Shown here: one piece after another, positions 39,087-48,124 of the stretch
Position numbering within the stretch: the stretch's first letter is position 1
How the letters are laid out: the number at the start of each line of letters is the position of its first letter
From: Peptoniphilus faecalis
Lineage (GTDB): Bacteria; Bacillota; Clostridia; Tissierellales; Peptoniphilaceae
NCBI RefSeq assembly: GCF_012976305.1
Contig: NZ_JABDSR010000001.1
Location: 62,001 to 126,000 of the forward strand
Direction of reading: 5' to 3'
DNA length: 64,000 bases
Made by a program: the position numbers and the translations under genes
Notes under the pieces: model-generated
The model's input: the letters and a program-made list of their open reading frames with translations, nothing else
Database searches by the model: none
Told to the model about the DNA's origin: nothing

Positions 39087-39312
39087 AGATTTCCTCATCA
39101 ATTTCCCTTAAGATATCATCAAAAGAATTATAAGGACCTAATAAAGAATTATCACTAACACTAATTTCAAAAGGAATCCTTTGTTCGCTTACAACTTTTC
39201 TAACATAGATAGTAAATGCAGATGTTAAATCTAAACCAAGCCTATTACAAGTGTCTTTCATTTCTTCCTTAAGTTTTGAATCAATTCTAAAATTTATACT
39301 AGACATACTCAT
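39061..39312 (-). CDS. RelB/DinJ-family antitoxin
   Basis: 83 residues. SSINFRIDSKLKEEMKDTC is a ribbon-helix-helix N-terminus; LGLDLTSAFTIYVRKVV is the DinJ hallmark. The C-terminal half should wrap the toxin. Start ATG 39312 with GAGGTG; an extended -10 TGATACAAT lies just upstream, so the pair has its own autoregulated promoter. Confidence 0.92.
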   Translation of the reverse strand: MSMSSINFRIDSKLKEEMKDTCNRLGLDLTSAFTIYVRKVVSEQRIPFEISVSDNSLLGPYNSFDDILREIDEEIYAENLSNK

Positions 39313-39357
39313 ATAATCACCTCTTGTAATTATATTGTATCACATAGTACTTAAAAC

Positions 39358-39540
39358 TTAAATAACAAATCCCTTTTTGTTAATATCATATATTCCCTCA
39401 AAGTTTTCATCCTCATTCAAAGTCTTAAAATCTTTTGAAAAATCGGTCTTCATTTTAGACCAAATTATATTTTCTCCATAAAATAGCTTTTTAATATCCT
39501 TCCCTCTATAAAAAACATTTTTAGTCCTTAAAAAATCCAT
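39358..39540 (-). CDS. Small phage structural protein (60 residues)
   Basis: MDFLRTKNVFYRGKDIKKLF and GENIIWSK resemble short phage fibre-attachment proteins. The C-terminus FEGIYDINKKGFVI matches the end of the 38071-38745 tail protein. Located nine bases after the main tail fibre. Possibly a fibre cap or exchangeable receptor-binding end. Confidence 0.65.
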   Translation of the reverse strand: MDFLRTKNVFYRGKDIKKLFYGENIIWSKMKTDFSKDFKTLNEDENFEGIYDINKKGFVI

Positions 39541-39548
39541 ATCATCAC

Positions 39549-41147
39549 CTAATAAGTTGCATATATAGTGTTAGGATTTTTTGTAGTCAGATTATTATAA
39601 TCTTCAAGGCTCATCTCAACTACATCAGGTTTTTTATCGAGACTTTCTCTTAATTCTATTGTCCTTTGGATCAGGTCGGATATCCACCATTTAAGTTCCC
39701 TTGATGATAATGTAGACCACTTTTCGCCTCCGGTTCCTGGTGTGAGTTTTACATTTGCAACATCCCTAGATGTTATCTTATTATTCCAACTATCTATCAT
39801 GGCTCGGGTCACGTTATTTTTCTCTGCCCCGTCCTCAATACCTTGTAGCTTTTTAATTTCAGCTTGTGTTATTAAACTTGGAGATATCTCGACATAAGCA
39901 CTTCCAGACCATCTGTAAATATTTTCTGTGGATAAATCTACATAGATTTTGCCCTTTTCTCCACTGCTTGGAAAATTAGCTTTACTTGCAAATTCCAACA
40001 CATCATCAACATAGGATGGCAACTGTTCAGCAGGTACTTTTCCATCACCGCCTAGACTTGCATATCCATTAGCCTTTCCCTTGTTTGCTGCGTTTTCTGC
40101 AGTGTAGTCAAGTTGTCCAGATGTTACCTCTTCCTTAGTTGCATAGGTCTTTTTGATATCCTCGCTCTTTGCATAAGGTGTAAGGTCGTACTCTCTTATA
40201 GCCTTTTCTGGTAGTTGCTCTTCTGGAACTTTCCCACTTCCATCAAGAGCTGCATATCCATTGACCTCGCCTTTGTGGATAGTGCTTTCTTTTTTGTCTA
40301 ACTCCATGATGTAGACATCAACAAAATCATCAAATTCCTTGCTGCCTACATATTTTTCAAGTTCGCCATCAATCGCTTTTTTGAGGTTAGTAAGTGCAGA
40401 TATTTTTGCATAGGTGCTTTCTAAATCCTCACTTTTTGCATAAGATGTAAGGTCATAAGTGGTATCCTTTAAAGCTTCTTCCGGGAGTTGGTCTATTGGG
40501 ATTTTTTTATTGCCATCAAGACTTGCAAGTCCGTTAGCTACCCCTATAAGACCTTCAAGGTCGTCAGTATTTTTTATAAGCTGATTTAGGATATCCTTTA
40601 GTAATTTCTTTTGATTATTGAGTGTGATTGAGTTAGCTTCTAAGTTGCTATCCTTATCTAGTTTGTTGTTCCAAATCTCTTTTTCTTTATCAGTCACAAA
40701 TCTATGGCTTGGGTCGGTTTCGATTACCCCTGCCTTGTGGATTTCTGGGTGGGTATAAACTGTGTCCTTGTCGTCATCAAAAACAACTTGACCGTCAGAA
40801 TTGAGTTTTAAAACTTGACCTGCTTTTCCACCCTCTGGCATTTTAACTCGGTTAGAAATTGCCCTTAAAATCTCAACTATGGAGTCCTTATTGGTGTTAA
40901 GTTCAGCAGCAATTTCCCTAAAAGTATCGTACTCTTTTGGAGCGTCTTTTAAAATATCGTCTAGCTTGTCTATAAGTTCTTGAGGTTTAAAAGTTAGGTA
41001 CTCATCAAGTGGTACTCCCTCTTCGGTGTAGACTGTAGATGTAAAAATGTGTGGAGATACTACTGCAAACTCTCCAGTAGTCTCATCATAAGCAAGGAGT
41101 TTCTTTCCCTTAAAAACTTGATTAATATCATTTATTTTATTTTTCAT
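39549..41147 (-). CDS. Phage tail fibre protein with repeated modules
   Basis: 532 residues. Three copies of a module with consensus GYASLDGxGKVPxEQLPE (near residues 205, 300 and 365), two followed by YDLTxYAKSED, separate helical stretches; this is a common phage fibre shaft repeat. The C-terminal SSRELKWWISDLIQRTIELR leads to a short end NTIYATY. It overlaps the DUF2313 remnant by 11 bases. Confidence 0.88.
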   Translation of the reverse strand: MKNKINDINQVFKGKKLLAYDETTGEFAVVSPHIFTSTVYTEEGVPLDEYLTFKPQELIDKLDDILKDAPKEYDTFREIAAELNTNKDSIVEILRAISNRVKMPEGGKAGQVLKLNSDGQVVFDDDKDTVYTHPEIHKAGVIETDPSHRFVTDKEKEIWNNKLDKDSNLEANSITLNNQKKLLKDILNQLIKNTDDLEGLIGVANGLASLDGNKKIPIDQLPEEALKDTTYDLTSYAKSEDLESTYAKISALTNLKKAIDGELEKYVGSKEFDDFVDVYIMELDKKESTIHKGEVNGYAALDGSGKVPEEQLPEKAIREYDLTPYAKSEDIKKTYATKEEVTSGQLDYTAENAANKGKANGYASLGGDGKVPAEQLPSYVDDVLEFASKANFPSSGEKGKIYVDLSTENIYRWSGSAYVEISPSLITQAEIKKLQGIEDGAEKNNVTRAMIDSWNNKITSRDVANVKLTPGTGGEKWSTLSSRELKWWISDLIQRTIELRESLDKKPDVVEMSLEDYNNLTTKNPNTIYATY

Positions 41148-41670
41148 ACTTCATACGCACCCCACTTCCATCTTCAACCTCTAAAAACATTCCCTCACGG
41201 TCAAGTGTCCAAACCTCTGGCATAATAGCAACTCTCTTAATTTTCCTATGATAAGTTGCAATCCCCATATAGATAGGATTTTCAAACTCCTTATCCTCAA
41301 CCTTATTAGGCAAGACCTTATAATGTTTAGCCTTTTGACCATACATGCCATAATAGATGGTTTGGTCTCTTACAAACTTAACTTTTATAAACTGTGTTAA
41401 ATTCGCAGGAATTATATCCCTAACCTGTCTGCCAAGGTCATCAAGGTCAAAATATAGAGACTTCTTAACAATTACATCTATCTCTATCCCATACCTGTCA
41501 TAATCTAGGGATAGCTTGTAATTGTCCTTACCTAAGTAAACATCAAGCCACTTTAAAAATGTCCTGTGAGTCCATCTTATTTTCTTGTTCCAAAGGAGAT
41601 AAACCCTCTTCCTCCTGTCTTCAAGAGATTCCTTTTTACCTGGCTCAATCCCAAGAATTCTTTCATCTCC
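41137..41670 (-). pseudogene. 5'-truncated phage tail protein (DUF2313/YmfQ-like)
   Basis: Open from 41670 to 41137 (about 177 codons) and carrying DERILGIEPGKKESLEDRRK, the middle of DUF2313 baseplate proteins, then a typical C-terminal half. The expected 50-60 N-terminal residues are missing: a TAA stands at 41671-41673 and no suitable start precedes the conserved part; the first ATG is 41346. The truncation point is the left side of the inferred structural-gene deletion. Confidence 0.75.
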
Positions 41671-41820
41671 TTACGTTTTTTTCATGACCCACTAGAAATC
41701 TTTGATTTCTTTAGTAGGTCAGATGTCGACTTGTTTCAAATCTATGATTTATCAAAAATCGACTACGAGTGTTACAGTCTCACAGGTGGATAAGTTTTAC
41801 GTCTTTCCAAGACAATATAA
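41671..41820. other. Structured non-coding scar between head and tail genes
   Basis: No gene. On the minus strand it holds a 15-bp hairpin with a two-base bulge (GACCTACTAAAGAAATC / GATTTCTAGTGGGTC, about 41684-41720) and a second nested inverted repeat bounded by GTCGA/TCGAC (about 41725-41764) with inner AAATC/GATTT. It lies where capsid and tail genes should be. Confidence 0.5.
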
Positions 41821-41844
41821 AAGACGACCTTTTACAGTCGTCTT
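41821..41844 (-). terminator. Terminator after the head-gene cluster
   Basis: AAGACGAC/GTCGTCTT 8-bp stem with an 8-base loop, followed by TTATATT on the minus strand. A terminator here would prevent late transcription into the tail genes, unusual in an intact phage. Confidence 0.82.
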
Positions 41845-41908
41845 AAAGCCATATTTATATAGTTGTTTTCAATAAAAAAGCACTCCCAACATAATTGTCA
41901 GCGTGCTT

Positions 41909-42085
41909 TTAGTATTTGACTACCATTTCTCCGTTTTTAATTCTATAATCTTGCTTTTGAACTCTTCTCATATACTCGTTAAATATATCCTCAGGTGTAT
42001 TATCTTTAAGGACAATATATTCATATCCATTTTTTGTAACTGCCTTTTTTTCTGACAAATAAGGTATAAACCTAGGTTCTAACAT
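41909..42085 (-). CDS. Hypothetical 58-residue protein downstream of gp7
   Basis: MLEPRFIPYLSEKKAVTKNG from ATG 42085 with GAGGAGAATA; the remainder is polar (EDIFNEYMRRVQKQDYRI). Not recognised. It overlaps the preceding gene by 14 bases, so the two are co-translated; possibly an accessory or immunity partner of the gp7 C-terminal domain. Confidence 0.55.
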   Translation of the reverse strand: MLEPRFIPYLSEKKAVTKNGYEYIVLKDNTPEDIFNEYMRRVQKQDYRIKNGEMVVKY

Positions 42086-42488
42086 TATTCTCCTCAATAA
42101 TCTTATTTGACAGAGCATTAGCATTGCTTTTGTTAGCAAAATCTTTTAAATATTCAATATTTGTTTTCTCTATTGATGAGTTTGAAAAGACCTTTGGATT
42201 TATAAAACAAGGATCAGAGTCCCATTCTCTTCCTTTTATCTTTGAATCTGGATCAGATAAAATTCTTTTGCTCTTATCTATAAGTTCTTTTGGTATATCC
42301 TCTATAATAGCTTGACCCCTTAAAACAGACATTGCAAATACAGTGACAAATCCTTTTGAAATTTTTGGCGGAGCATTCTCTCTTTTAGTGTCAATAAGTG
42401 CATACCTACCATCAGATAATCTCACCGCAACATCTCCATTTTTGTAGTATCCTAATGCACTATCAAATTTCAACAGTTGTTTCTTCAT
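42072..42488 (-). CDS. Hypothetical protein downstream of gp7 (138 residues)
   Basis: Begins MKKQLLKFDSALGYYKNG at ATG 42488, inside the gp7 gene end (26-base overlap). ALIDTKRENAPPKISKG and a polar C-terminus are not recognised. Small genes overlapping the end of a gp7 with an extra C-terminal domain often act as immunity proteins; that role is only inferred. Confidence 0.55.
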   Translation of the reverse strand: MKKQLLKFDSALGYYKNGDVAVRLSDGRYALIDTKRENAPPKISKGFVTVFAMSVLRGQAIIEDIPKELIDKSKRILSDPDSKIKGREWDSDPCFINPKVFSNSSIEKTNIEYLKDFANKSNANALSNKIIEENNVRT

Positions 42489-44355
42489 ACCAATCACCAC
42501 TCATTTTAAAAACTTTTATACCTTTGTCTTTTAGCTTTTTTATAACTCTATCGTCGACAAATGCACCTTCATCTTCGATAAAGCAAACTTCCTTAATATC
42601 ATCAGCATTTAATTCACCATGATATTGTAATTCTACATATCTGATGCTGGTATCTTCTACGAAGTCTGATAAATTTGGACTATTTTTACTATTCACAAAT
42701 AAATTAGCAATATCTTTTAACCTATCATTTCTAATCCCACATGCACTTGGGTTACCTGCATCACCTGCAACAGTCATATTATTAATAGCAAATCCCAAAC
42801 TATCGTCAATTGTGTAAGTAACTTTGCCTGCCAACTTGTTTTTGTCAAAATGCACAACGCAATTTCCATATTGCCCTACACTAAAATCACGCCTATCTTC
42901 TGCAAAATTCTTATGACCTAAATAGTCATATTTTTCTCTTTCAGAAGCACTAAGCTTTTTGTTTCCTACTCCAAATAGTTGTTTGGTTGCTTTCTTTCGA
43001 TATTCAGCATTTAAAGCTCCACCACTAGTATTTGTTTCGAATTGATTTTTAAACCTTCCATCATCTAGAATCTTTTCTAAAACACTTGAATCCACTCTAA
43101 TAGCATATTCATTAGAATCAACTAATTTTTTAATTCCTTTAGATACAGATTCTATTTCATTTTCTGACAATTCTTGTCTAATTACATTATTTTCCCATTT
43201 TTCTTGGTGTTCTTTAAATCTTTCTAAAGTTTTAGGTAATTCTTTTTTATCTTTATTAACTTTGTTAGTTTGACCTGTTCTATTATTTTTATTATACCCA
43301 CTTTTACTTGTTTTTTCACCCATTACATACTTTTTATACCAATTTTCATAATTTATATTTTCAACAATTTCTGTCTTGTCAGTTTTAGGATTTCTTGCAG
43401 ATCTCCCTACATTTTTATCTAGTTGTCTTTCTAAATTATCATCAAAAAATGGTATTGTGTCAGTCCTACAATTGGGATGAAAAGGTGGAGCAGTTATACC
43501 TACTCTATAATCTTTTATATCATAGGTTTTTCCATCTTGACTCCTGCAGATGTCACTTGTCTTAAGGTCAAGAGTTGCTAAAATCTCATACTTCTTAACC
43601 CCAATTCTCTTATAGGAGTCTTGAGTTGCCTTTGATGATATAGCAGCGGTTTCTGTATAAACAAGTCTTGATGCTGCAGCCTTTGAAACACCAAATTGTT
43701 TTTGTATTTCTTTTATGCTCTCTTCTGGGCTTGCTCCCCTTGCAATATTTCTTATTAAGCTATCTTTTAAGGAATTTACAAGTTTATCCCCTCTTTCCCA
43801 AATTCTTTCAGAAAATTCTCTTCCATCACTGGTCCAGGGATTGTTTAATATAATTTTTAAATCTTCTTTAGAAATTTTCCGAACACTGTCATAGCCTGTT
43901 ATTCTTTGGAGTTCGTAAAGTTCCTTATAATATCTTCTTTCATAAGTCCTACCCAAATGTGCAAAAAGGCCTTTTTCTTCTCTTGACATAAGCCCTGCCA
44001 CAGTCTTTTTTATCTCAACTTCCATTGCTTGTAGCCTTGATATCCTAACTCTACGAGAAATTATATTGAGTTCTCTTTCTATCTCAGGAGTGATATTTCC
44101 TTGAGATTTTTTAATAAATCCCTCTAAACCCATTTTAAAGAGGTCTAGCTCCTTATCATTTAGTAGCTTTTTAGCATCAAATAAAGAAATGCCACCTGCT
44201 TCTTCTTGAAGTTTGCTAAGGTGGTTATAAATCTTCTCATCAATATTATTAATTTCTTGCTCGTAAAGCTTTCTTAAATCCCTAACATACTTATCAGCAT
44301 CTTTATAGATCTCTTCATTTATCTTCCCTATTCTCTTTTCCCAGTAAGTGATCAT
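42463..44355 (-). CDS. Phage head morphogenesis protein (SPP1 gp7-like) with extra C-terminal domain
   Basis: About 630 residues. Residues 1-330 are a minor head protein: helical N-terminus, GASPEESIKEIQKQFGVSKA, then the gp7/Mu-F core LDLKTSDICRSQDGK and PPFHPNCRTDTIPFF. After a linker, residues about 380-630 form an added domain with YLGHKNFAEDRRDF, GQYGNCVVHFDKNK and TYTIDDSLGF, resembling the DUF3626-type effector regions seen on other gp7 proteins (tentative). Gp7 is packaged in small amounts near the portal, so the domain could enter the host. Start ATG 44355, overlapping the portal gene end. Confidence 0.85.
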   Translation of the reverse strand: MITYWEKRIGKINEEIYKDADKYVRDLRKLYEQEINNIDEKIYNHLSKLQEEAGGISLFDAKKLLNDKELDLFKMGLEGFIKKSQGNITPEIERELNIISRRVRISRLQAMEVEIKKTVAGLMSREEKGLFAHLGRTYERRYYKELYELQRITGYDSVRKISKEDLKIILNNPWTSDGREFSERIWERGDKLVNSLKDSLIRNIARGASPEESIKEIQKQFGVSKAAASRLVYTETAAISSKATQDSYKRIGVKKYEILATLDLKTSDICRSQDGKTYDIKDYRVGITAPPFHPNCRTDTIPFFDDNLERQLDKNVGRSARNPKTDKTEIVENINYENWYKKYVMGEKTSKSGYNKNNRTGQTNKVNKDKKELPKTLERFKEHQEKWENNVIRQELSENEIESVSKGIKKLVDSNEYAIRVDSSVLEKILDDGRFKNQFETNTSGGALNAEYRKKATKQLFGVGNKKLSASEREKYDYLGHKNFAEDRRDFSVGQYGNCVVHFDKNKLAGKVTYTIDDSLGFAINNMTVAGDAGNPSACGIRNDRLKDIANLFVNSKNSPNLSDFVEDTSIRYVELQYHGELNADDIKEVCFIEDEGAFVDDRVIKKLKDKGIKVFKMSGDWYEETTVEI

Positions 44356-45721
44356 GACCTTCACCGCCTAAGCTCTTATAGTCATCATAATAATCAAGGA
44401 CCTTTTCTTTTTCTTTTTCAATCCTTTTTAATTCTTCAGTTACATCTTCCACAAAAGGATGTGCTGCAACTAAAGTTTCATTAGAAATAATTCCTATTGA
44501 ATTTCTAATCATTTCAATTGTCGACTCGTCATTTACCATAATACTTCTTTTAAACTTAACTTCTATATCTGAAAAATCAATTCCAACAATATCAGCAATC
44601 CAAGAGAATAAGTATTCAAAGGATGCTGTAAATTCCAACTCTAAGTCATTGGCATCTAATTCCATGTCAGAATACATTGCCTTGATGTTTAAAGTATTAG
44701 GGGCATTGTTTGTCCTTTCATTGTCTAAGTACAAGCTTCTTGCATTGTGAGCAATAGCTTTCTTTATAAGTTCTATTATTACCTTATAGTTCTCAGAATT
44801 AACAGTTACTTCAAGAGTGTCAACTCCTCCGTCGCTTCCATCTGCAGTCCTAACCTTAATAGCTGTATACTGTGCAAGTTTTTCCCTAAATTCCCCTAGG
44901 TCTTCACCCTCATAGTTCTTTAAAACTAATATTGAATTCATAGGGTTTTCAAACATATTGTCAGCATAATTTGATAGCAAGAGATTAAGTGCATCTTGCA
45001 AGCACCTAATCCTATCAAGTAGTGTTATTTCGTTAGGCTGTTTAAAATATACAAAAGGTAACTTCTTATAACTGTATAAGCTCCCTTTCCTTTCAAGATA
45101 TTGCTCATCTTTTAAATAAGTAAGCTTGCCATCCTTATAATTAAAGACCTTAATTCCGTCTAACATATAAACATATACATAATACTTGACCTTTAACTCA
45201 ATAGCTTCAAATTCACTCTCACTTACTACCCTTATAACTGCATCAAGACTTTCATGGTTATCGTCTGACCATTCAGGTATAACAGTCATTGGATCTAACC
45301 TCTTGTACTTGATGTCTTTGCCATCAGTGTAAAGATACATCCAGCCAAAGGCAGTATTATAAGAGTCAATAGCTATCTTGTTTAGAGCTCTCATGAACCT
45401 GTTGTCAATAAATCCATCTAAAAAGTCTATAGCTTCCTTATTCTTAGAATTAATATTAGGTCTTTTCGATAAAACATAGGACCTTTTTTGGTCTAAAGCT
45501 CTTGAATACTGATTATCCTTAATAATTGTATTTGGTAAATTCTTAATCGTTGTCAAGTTCCCGTTTTTGCCAATAACTGCTCTCTTTTTATCATCAATTC
45601 CCTGCTTATAGTTATAATAATCAATTCCAGTTTGCATCTTAGCCTTGGTTTCTTCAAAGCCTGAAAGCTTACTTTCTAAGTATTTTACAAGCTCTTCATT
45701 GTTTAGTAATTCTAAATTCAA
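44315..45721 (-). CDS. Phage portal protein (SPP1 gp6-like)
   Basis: 468 residues. The pattern of a SPP1-type portal is visible: an N-terminal helical part, the wing (KRLDPMTVIPEWSDDN; VRVVSESEFEAIELK-like), the stem/clip LQDALNLLLSNYADNMF, and a C-terminal crown. It forms the dodecameric DNA gate of the capsid. Placed between terminase and gp7 as in Siphoviridae-type genomes. Confidence 0.92.
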   Translation of the reverse strand: MNLELLNNEELVKYLESKLSGFEETKAKMQTGIDYYNYKQGIDDKKRAVIGKNGNLTTIKNLPNTIIKDNQYSRALDQKRSYVLSKRPNINSKNKEAIDFLDGFIDNRFMRALNKIAIDSYNTAFGWMYLYTDGKDIKYKRLDPMTVIPEWSDDNHESLDAVIRVVSESEFEAIELKVKYYVYVYMLDGIKVFNYKDGKLTYLKDEQYLERKGSLYSYKKLPFVYFKQPNEITLLDRIRCLQDALNLLLSNYADNMFENPMNSILVLKNYEGEDLGEFREKLAQYTAIKVRTADGSDGGVDTLEVTVNSENYKVIIELIKKAIAHNARSLYLDNERTNNAPNTLNIKAMYSDMELDANDLELEFTASFEYLFSWIADIVGIDFSDIEVKFKRSIMVNDESTIEMIRNSIGIISNETLVAAHPFVEDVTEELKRIEKEKEKVLDYYDDYKSLGGEGHDHLLGKENREDK

Positions 45722-45732
45722 ACTTCCACCTC

Positions 45733-46986
45733 CTAAAATCCTACAAGAGAGCCTCTCATATCTTCAGAGAGACTATACCTAGTGGCGTCTATCGCGTGAT
45801 TATCTTTATCTTCCAGTTTATTCTTTGGATTTCCGTCCTTATCAACTGCATAGTCTATGTTCTCAAATTCTTTTGCAGTGTTAGGGCATCTCTTGGGATC
45901 TATAATAATTTTCTCCAAATCATCAAGCCACTTTTCCCCATACTCAACTGAGCCTGGTCTTTTATTGGCACCATAGATTTTCAAGTCATAATCCCACATC
46001 TCGTCAATGGACTTAGGTTCAGCAGAATCGGCTATTATCTTTGTGTCATTCCACCCATTTTCTTTGATTTTTTGAGCTGCACTCCTATTTGATAGTTTGA
46101 CTTGGTAAAGTTCGTCAAAAATAAATATTCTTCTCCTCGTCTTGTCATAATATAGCCTAACAAAGGCAAAGGGATCATTGGCGTAACCCCAGTCAATGCC
46201 TTGCCTAATATTGTCAAAGCTTAAAAGTTCCTTTGTTGAAATCTCCCTAAATTCAAGATTATCAAAGGGCACTACACCCGAACCTATAGGTTCACCAAGA
46301 TACTCCCACCTATACTTTAAAGGTTTGGTTTCTCTTATATGTTCTGTCTCTTCCCTAAAGGCCTTTGAAATATAGGGATTGTCTAAATAGCAGGAGTGGT
46401 GCACAAAGGTATTTGCGGGCAAGAAATTTGTCTCATACCTCTTATTAACCCAAGACTGCTTTCTTTTTGGTGGATTGTAGGAGTAATAAAATTTATATTT
46501 TAGATCCCCATCAAGTTCCCCACGCAGGATAGAATTTTCAATCATAGAAACTTCATCTTCTGTCTTAAATTCTGAAAGTTCTTCAATCCATAATCTAGCT
46601 ATTGGATACTTTGCCATCTTAATAGATTTTATCTTTGCAGGATCGTCAGTCCCTCTAAAAATAATTGCATTACCCCTTGGAGTATATGTAATTTTAAGTG
46701 GACTAATATTAAATTTAAAAAATTCATTTAAGTTTAATTGGTCAATCGCTTCTTTTATCTGTTCATAGCATGATTCTGGCAAGGTATTACCAACTTTTCT
46801 TACACATAGTACAGTTATAGGATATTTGATAATATCCAGAATTATCTCTTGAGCAATAAAGGAGGACTTGCCAGAAGCACGACCACCCTTTAAAACATAT
46901 TTGAGGTAATCATCATTCTTAATTATTTTATGGAGGTTTATGAAGCTTTTTGTAAAGACTTTGGATAATTTAATCTGTGTCATCAA
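45733..46986 (-). CDS. Terminase large subunit (PBSX/Terminase_3 family)
   Basis: 417 residues. ATPase motifs: Walker A-like KGGRASGKSSFIAQE and Walker B LWIEELSEF; nuclease motifs GIDWGYANDP, IIADSAEPKSIDE and DNHAIDATRY. It cuts and packages phage DNA. The sequence looks complete; it overlaps the small-subunit frame upstream. Confidence 0.94.
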   Translation of the reverse strand: MMTQIKLSKVFTKSFINLHKIIKNDDYLKYVLKGGRASGKSSFIAQEIILDIIKYPITVLCVRKVGNTLPESCYEQIKEAIDQLNLNEFFKFNISPLKITYTPRGNAIIFRGTDDPAKIKSIKMAKYPIARLWIEELSEFKTEDEVSMIENSILRGELDGDLKYKFYYSYNPPKRKQSWVNKRYETNFLPANTFVHHSCYLDNPYISKAFREETEHIRETKPLKYRWEYLGEPIGSGVVPFDNLEFREISTKELLSFDNIRQGIDWGYANDPFAFVRLYYDKTRRRIFIFDELYQVKLSNRSAAQKIKENGWNDTKIIADSAEPKSIDEMWDYDLKIYGANKRPGSVEYGEKWLDDLEKIIIDPKRCPNTAKEFENIDYAVDKDGNPKNKLEDKDNHAIDATRYSLSEDMRGSLVGF

Positions 46987-47439
46987 CTATCACTACCTGA
47001 CTAGCGGATTTAAGTTCAACCTTATCAGTCCACATGTCAAACCTTTTACCCAAGAGTTCTCCCGCCTTTATAGAGTCCTTGTTTTGTGTAGGAAGTTTTA
47101 AGATTTCAGGCCTCTCTTCAATTCCCAAAAAGTTTCCCTTATTATCAAAGCTAGGCTTTTTTACCATAACAACTTGATAGTCAATTTCTTCTCTCCTAAA
47201 TTGCCTTGTAAGTCCTCTTAATACTTCTCTTTGGTCAGCAATGAGTTCTTCATCAAGCTCTTTCATCTTGTTTTCAATATATTCCTTGACTTCTGGAGTA
47301 TTAAAAAGACAGCTTGCTGCTGCAGCTGCCGTCTCTATATTTTTAATGTTCTTATAAAATTTTAAATAACTCTTCGTCTCCTGTTGCCAGTGATAATAAA
47401 ATCATCAGCAACTTGCTTTTGTTTAATTGTCAATACCAT
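46970..47439 (-). pseudogene. Terminase small subunit, frameshifted
   Basis: ATG 47439 (site AGGTGG) starts MVLTIKQKQVADDFIITGN, the usual start of terminase small subunits, but this frame soon reads RRRRVI and stops. The next frame continues with SYLKFYKNIKNIETAAAAAS and PEVKEYIENKM and is open to 46970. The change lies in the few bases after ITGN (about 47380). No start codon serves the second part except ATG 47266. An indel, or much less likely recoding, separates the DNA-binding and C-terminal parts. Confidence 0.8.
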
Positions 47440-47464
47440 TATTACCACCTTTCTTACATAATAA

Positions 47465-47490
47465 AAGAGACCTGCAAAAGCAAACCTCTT
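47465..47490 (-). terminator. Terminator of the AAA/TOPRIM module
   Basis: AAGAGGTTTGC/GCAGGTCTCTT 11-bp stem (three G-U) with a 4-base loop, followed by TTTATTAT on the minus strand. It closes the accessory operon before the terminase genes. Confidence 0.75.
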
Positions 47491-47604
47491 TAAAGGAGAA
47501 ATTTTGTCGTATTCTGATTGAAATCCTTATATTATGAACCCACTAAATATTACATTCTTTCATAATATATACTATCACACAGAAATCGCACAAAACGCAC
47601 AAAA

Positions 47605-48123
47605 TTATTTGTTTCTAAATAATTGCTTTCCTGTTTGAACTTTTCCTTTTTTAAAATAATTTTTATAAATTTCATTATTACAATATAGCATATGAAAATT
47701 AATGTTGAAATTAGGTTTTTTAGATATATCACTAACTTTTAAAAATTTTCTTTTGAATTCATTTGCACTTTTATTTTTACAGTCAAATAATTTGTAAAGA
47801 TCATTAAGTGTTTTACACTCGTTCAAAGACCCTACCAATTCATCTTCAAAATTTTGGTTTTGAATATATATATTGACTTTATTAGCGTTTAAAAGCTTTA
47901 GATTAGAGTTTATTCTGTCTACATTTGTTTTATTGAGAATGTCAGCATCTAAAACAATTGATACACTATTGTACATTAAACCTATTATATTTGTATTGAA
48001 ATCATTTTGAGCTAAATTATGAACAATTATTTTTGCTGGATATTTTAACTTACTTTTAAAATCTTTAAAAAACTTTTCTTCTGTATTTCCCTCAACAATT
48101 ATCAGATTTTTTAAACTACTCAT
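47605..48123 (-). CDS. Small TOPRIM-like protein, partner of the AAA ATPase
   Basis: 172 residues from ATG 48123, one base after the ATPase stop, with GGAGAG six bases before. Residues 7-20 read LIIVEGNTEEKFFK, the TOPRIM/OLD glutamate motif, and residues 55-62 SIVLDADI give the DxD metal motif. The remainder is helical and basic. In OLD, PARIS (AriB) and similar systems a TOPRIM nuclease works with an AAA/ABC ATPase. It is shorter than AriB or OLD nuclease halves, so it may be a new subtype. Not assigned to a named family with confidence. Confidence 0.7.
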   Translation of the reverse strand: MSSLKNLIIVEGNTEEKFFKDFKSKLKYPAKIIVHNLAQNDFNTNIIGLMYNSVSIVLDADILNKTNVDRINSNLKLLNANKVNIYIQNQNFEDELVGSLNECKTLNDLYKLFDCKNKSANEFKRKFLKVSDISKKPNFNINFHMLYCNNEIYKNYFKKGKVQTGKQLFRNK

Positions 48124-48124
48124 T

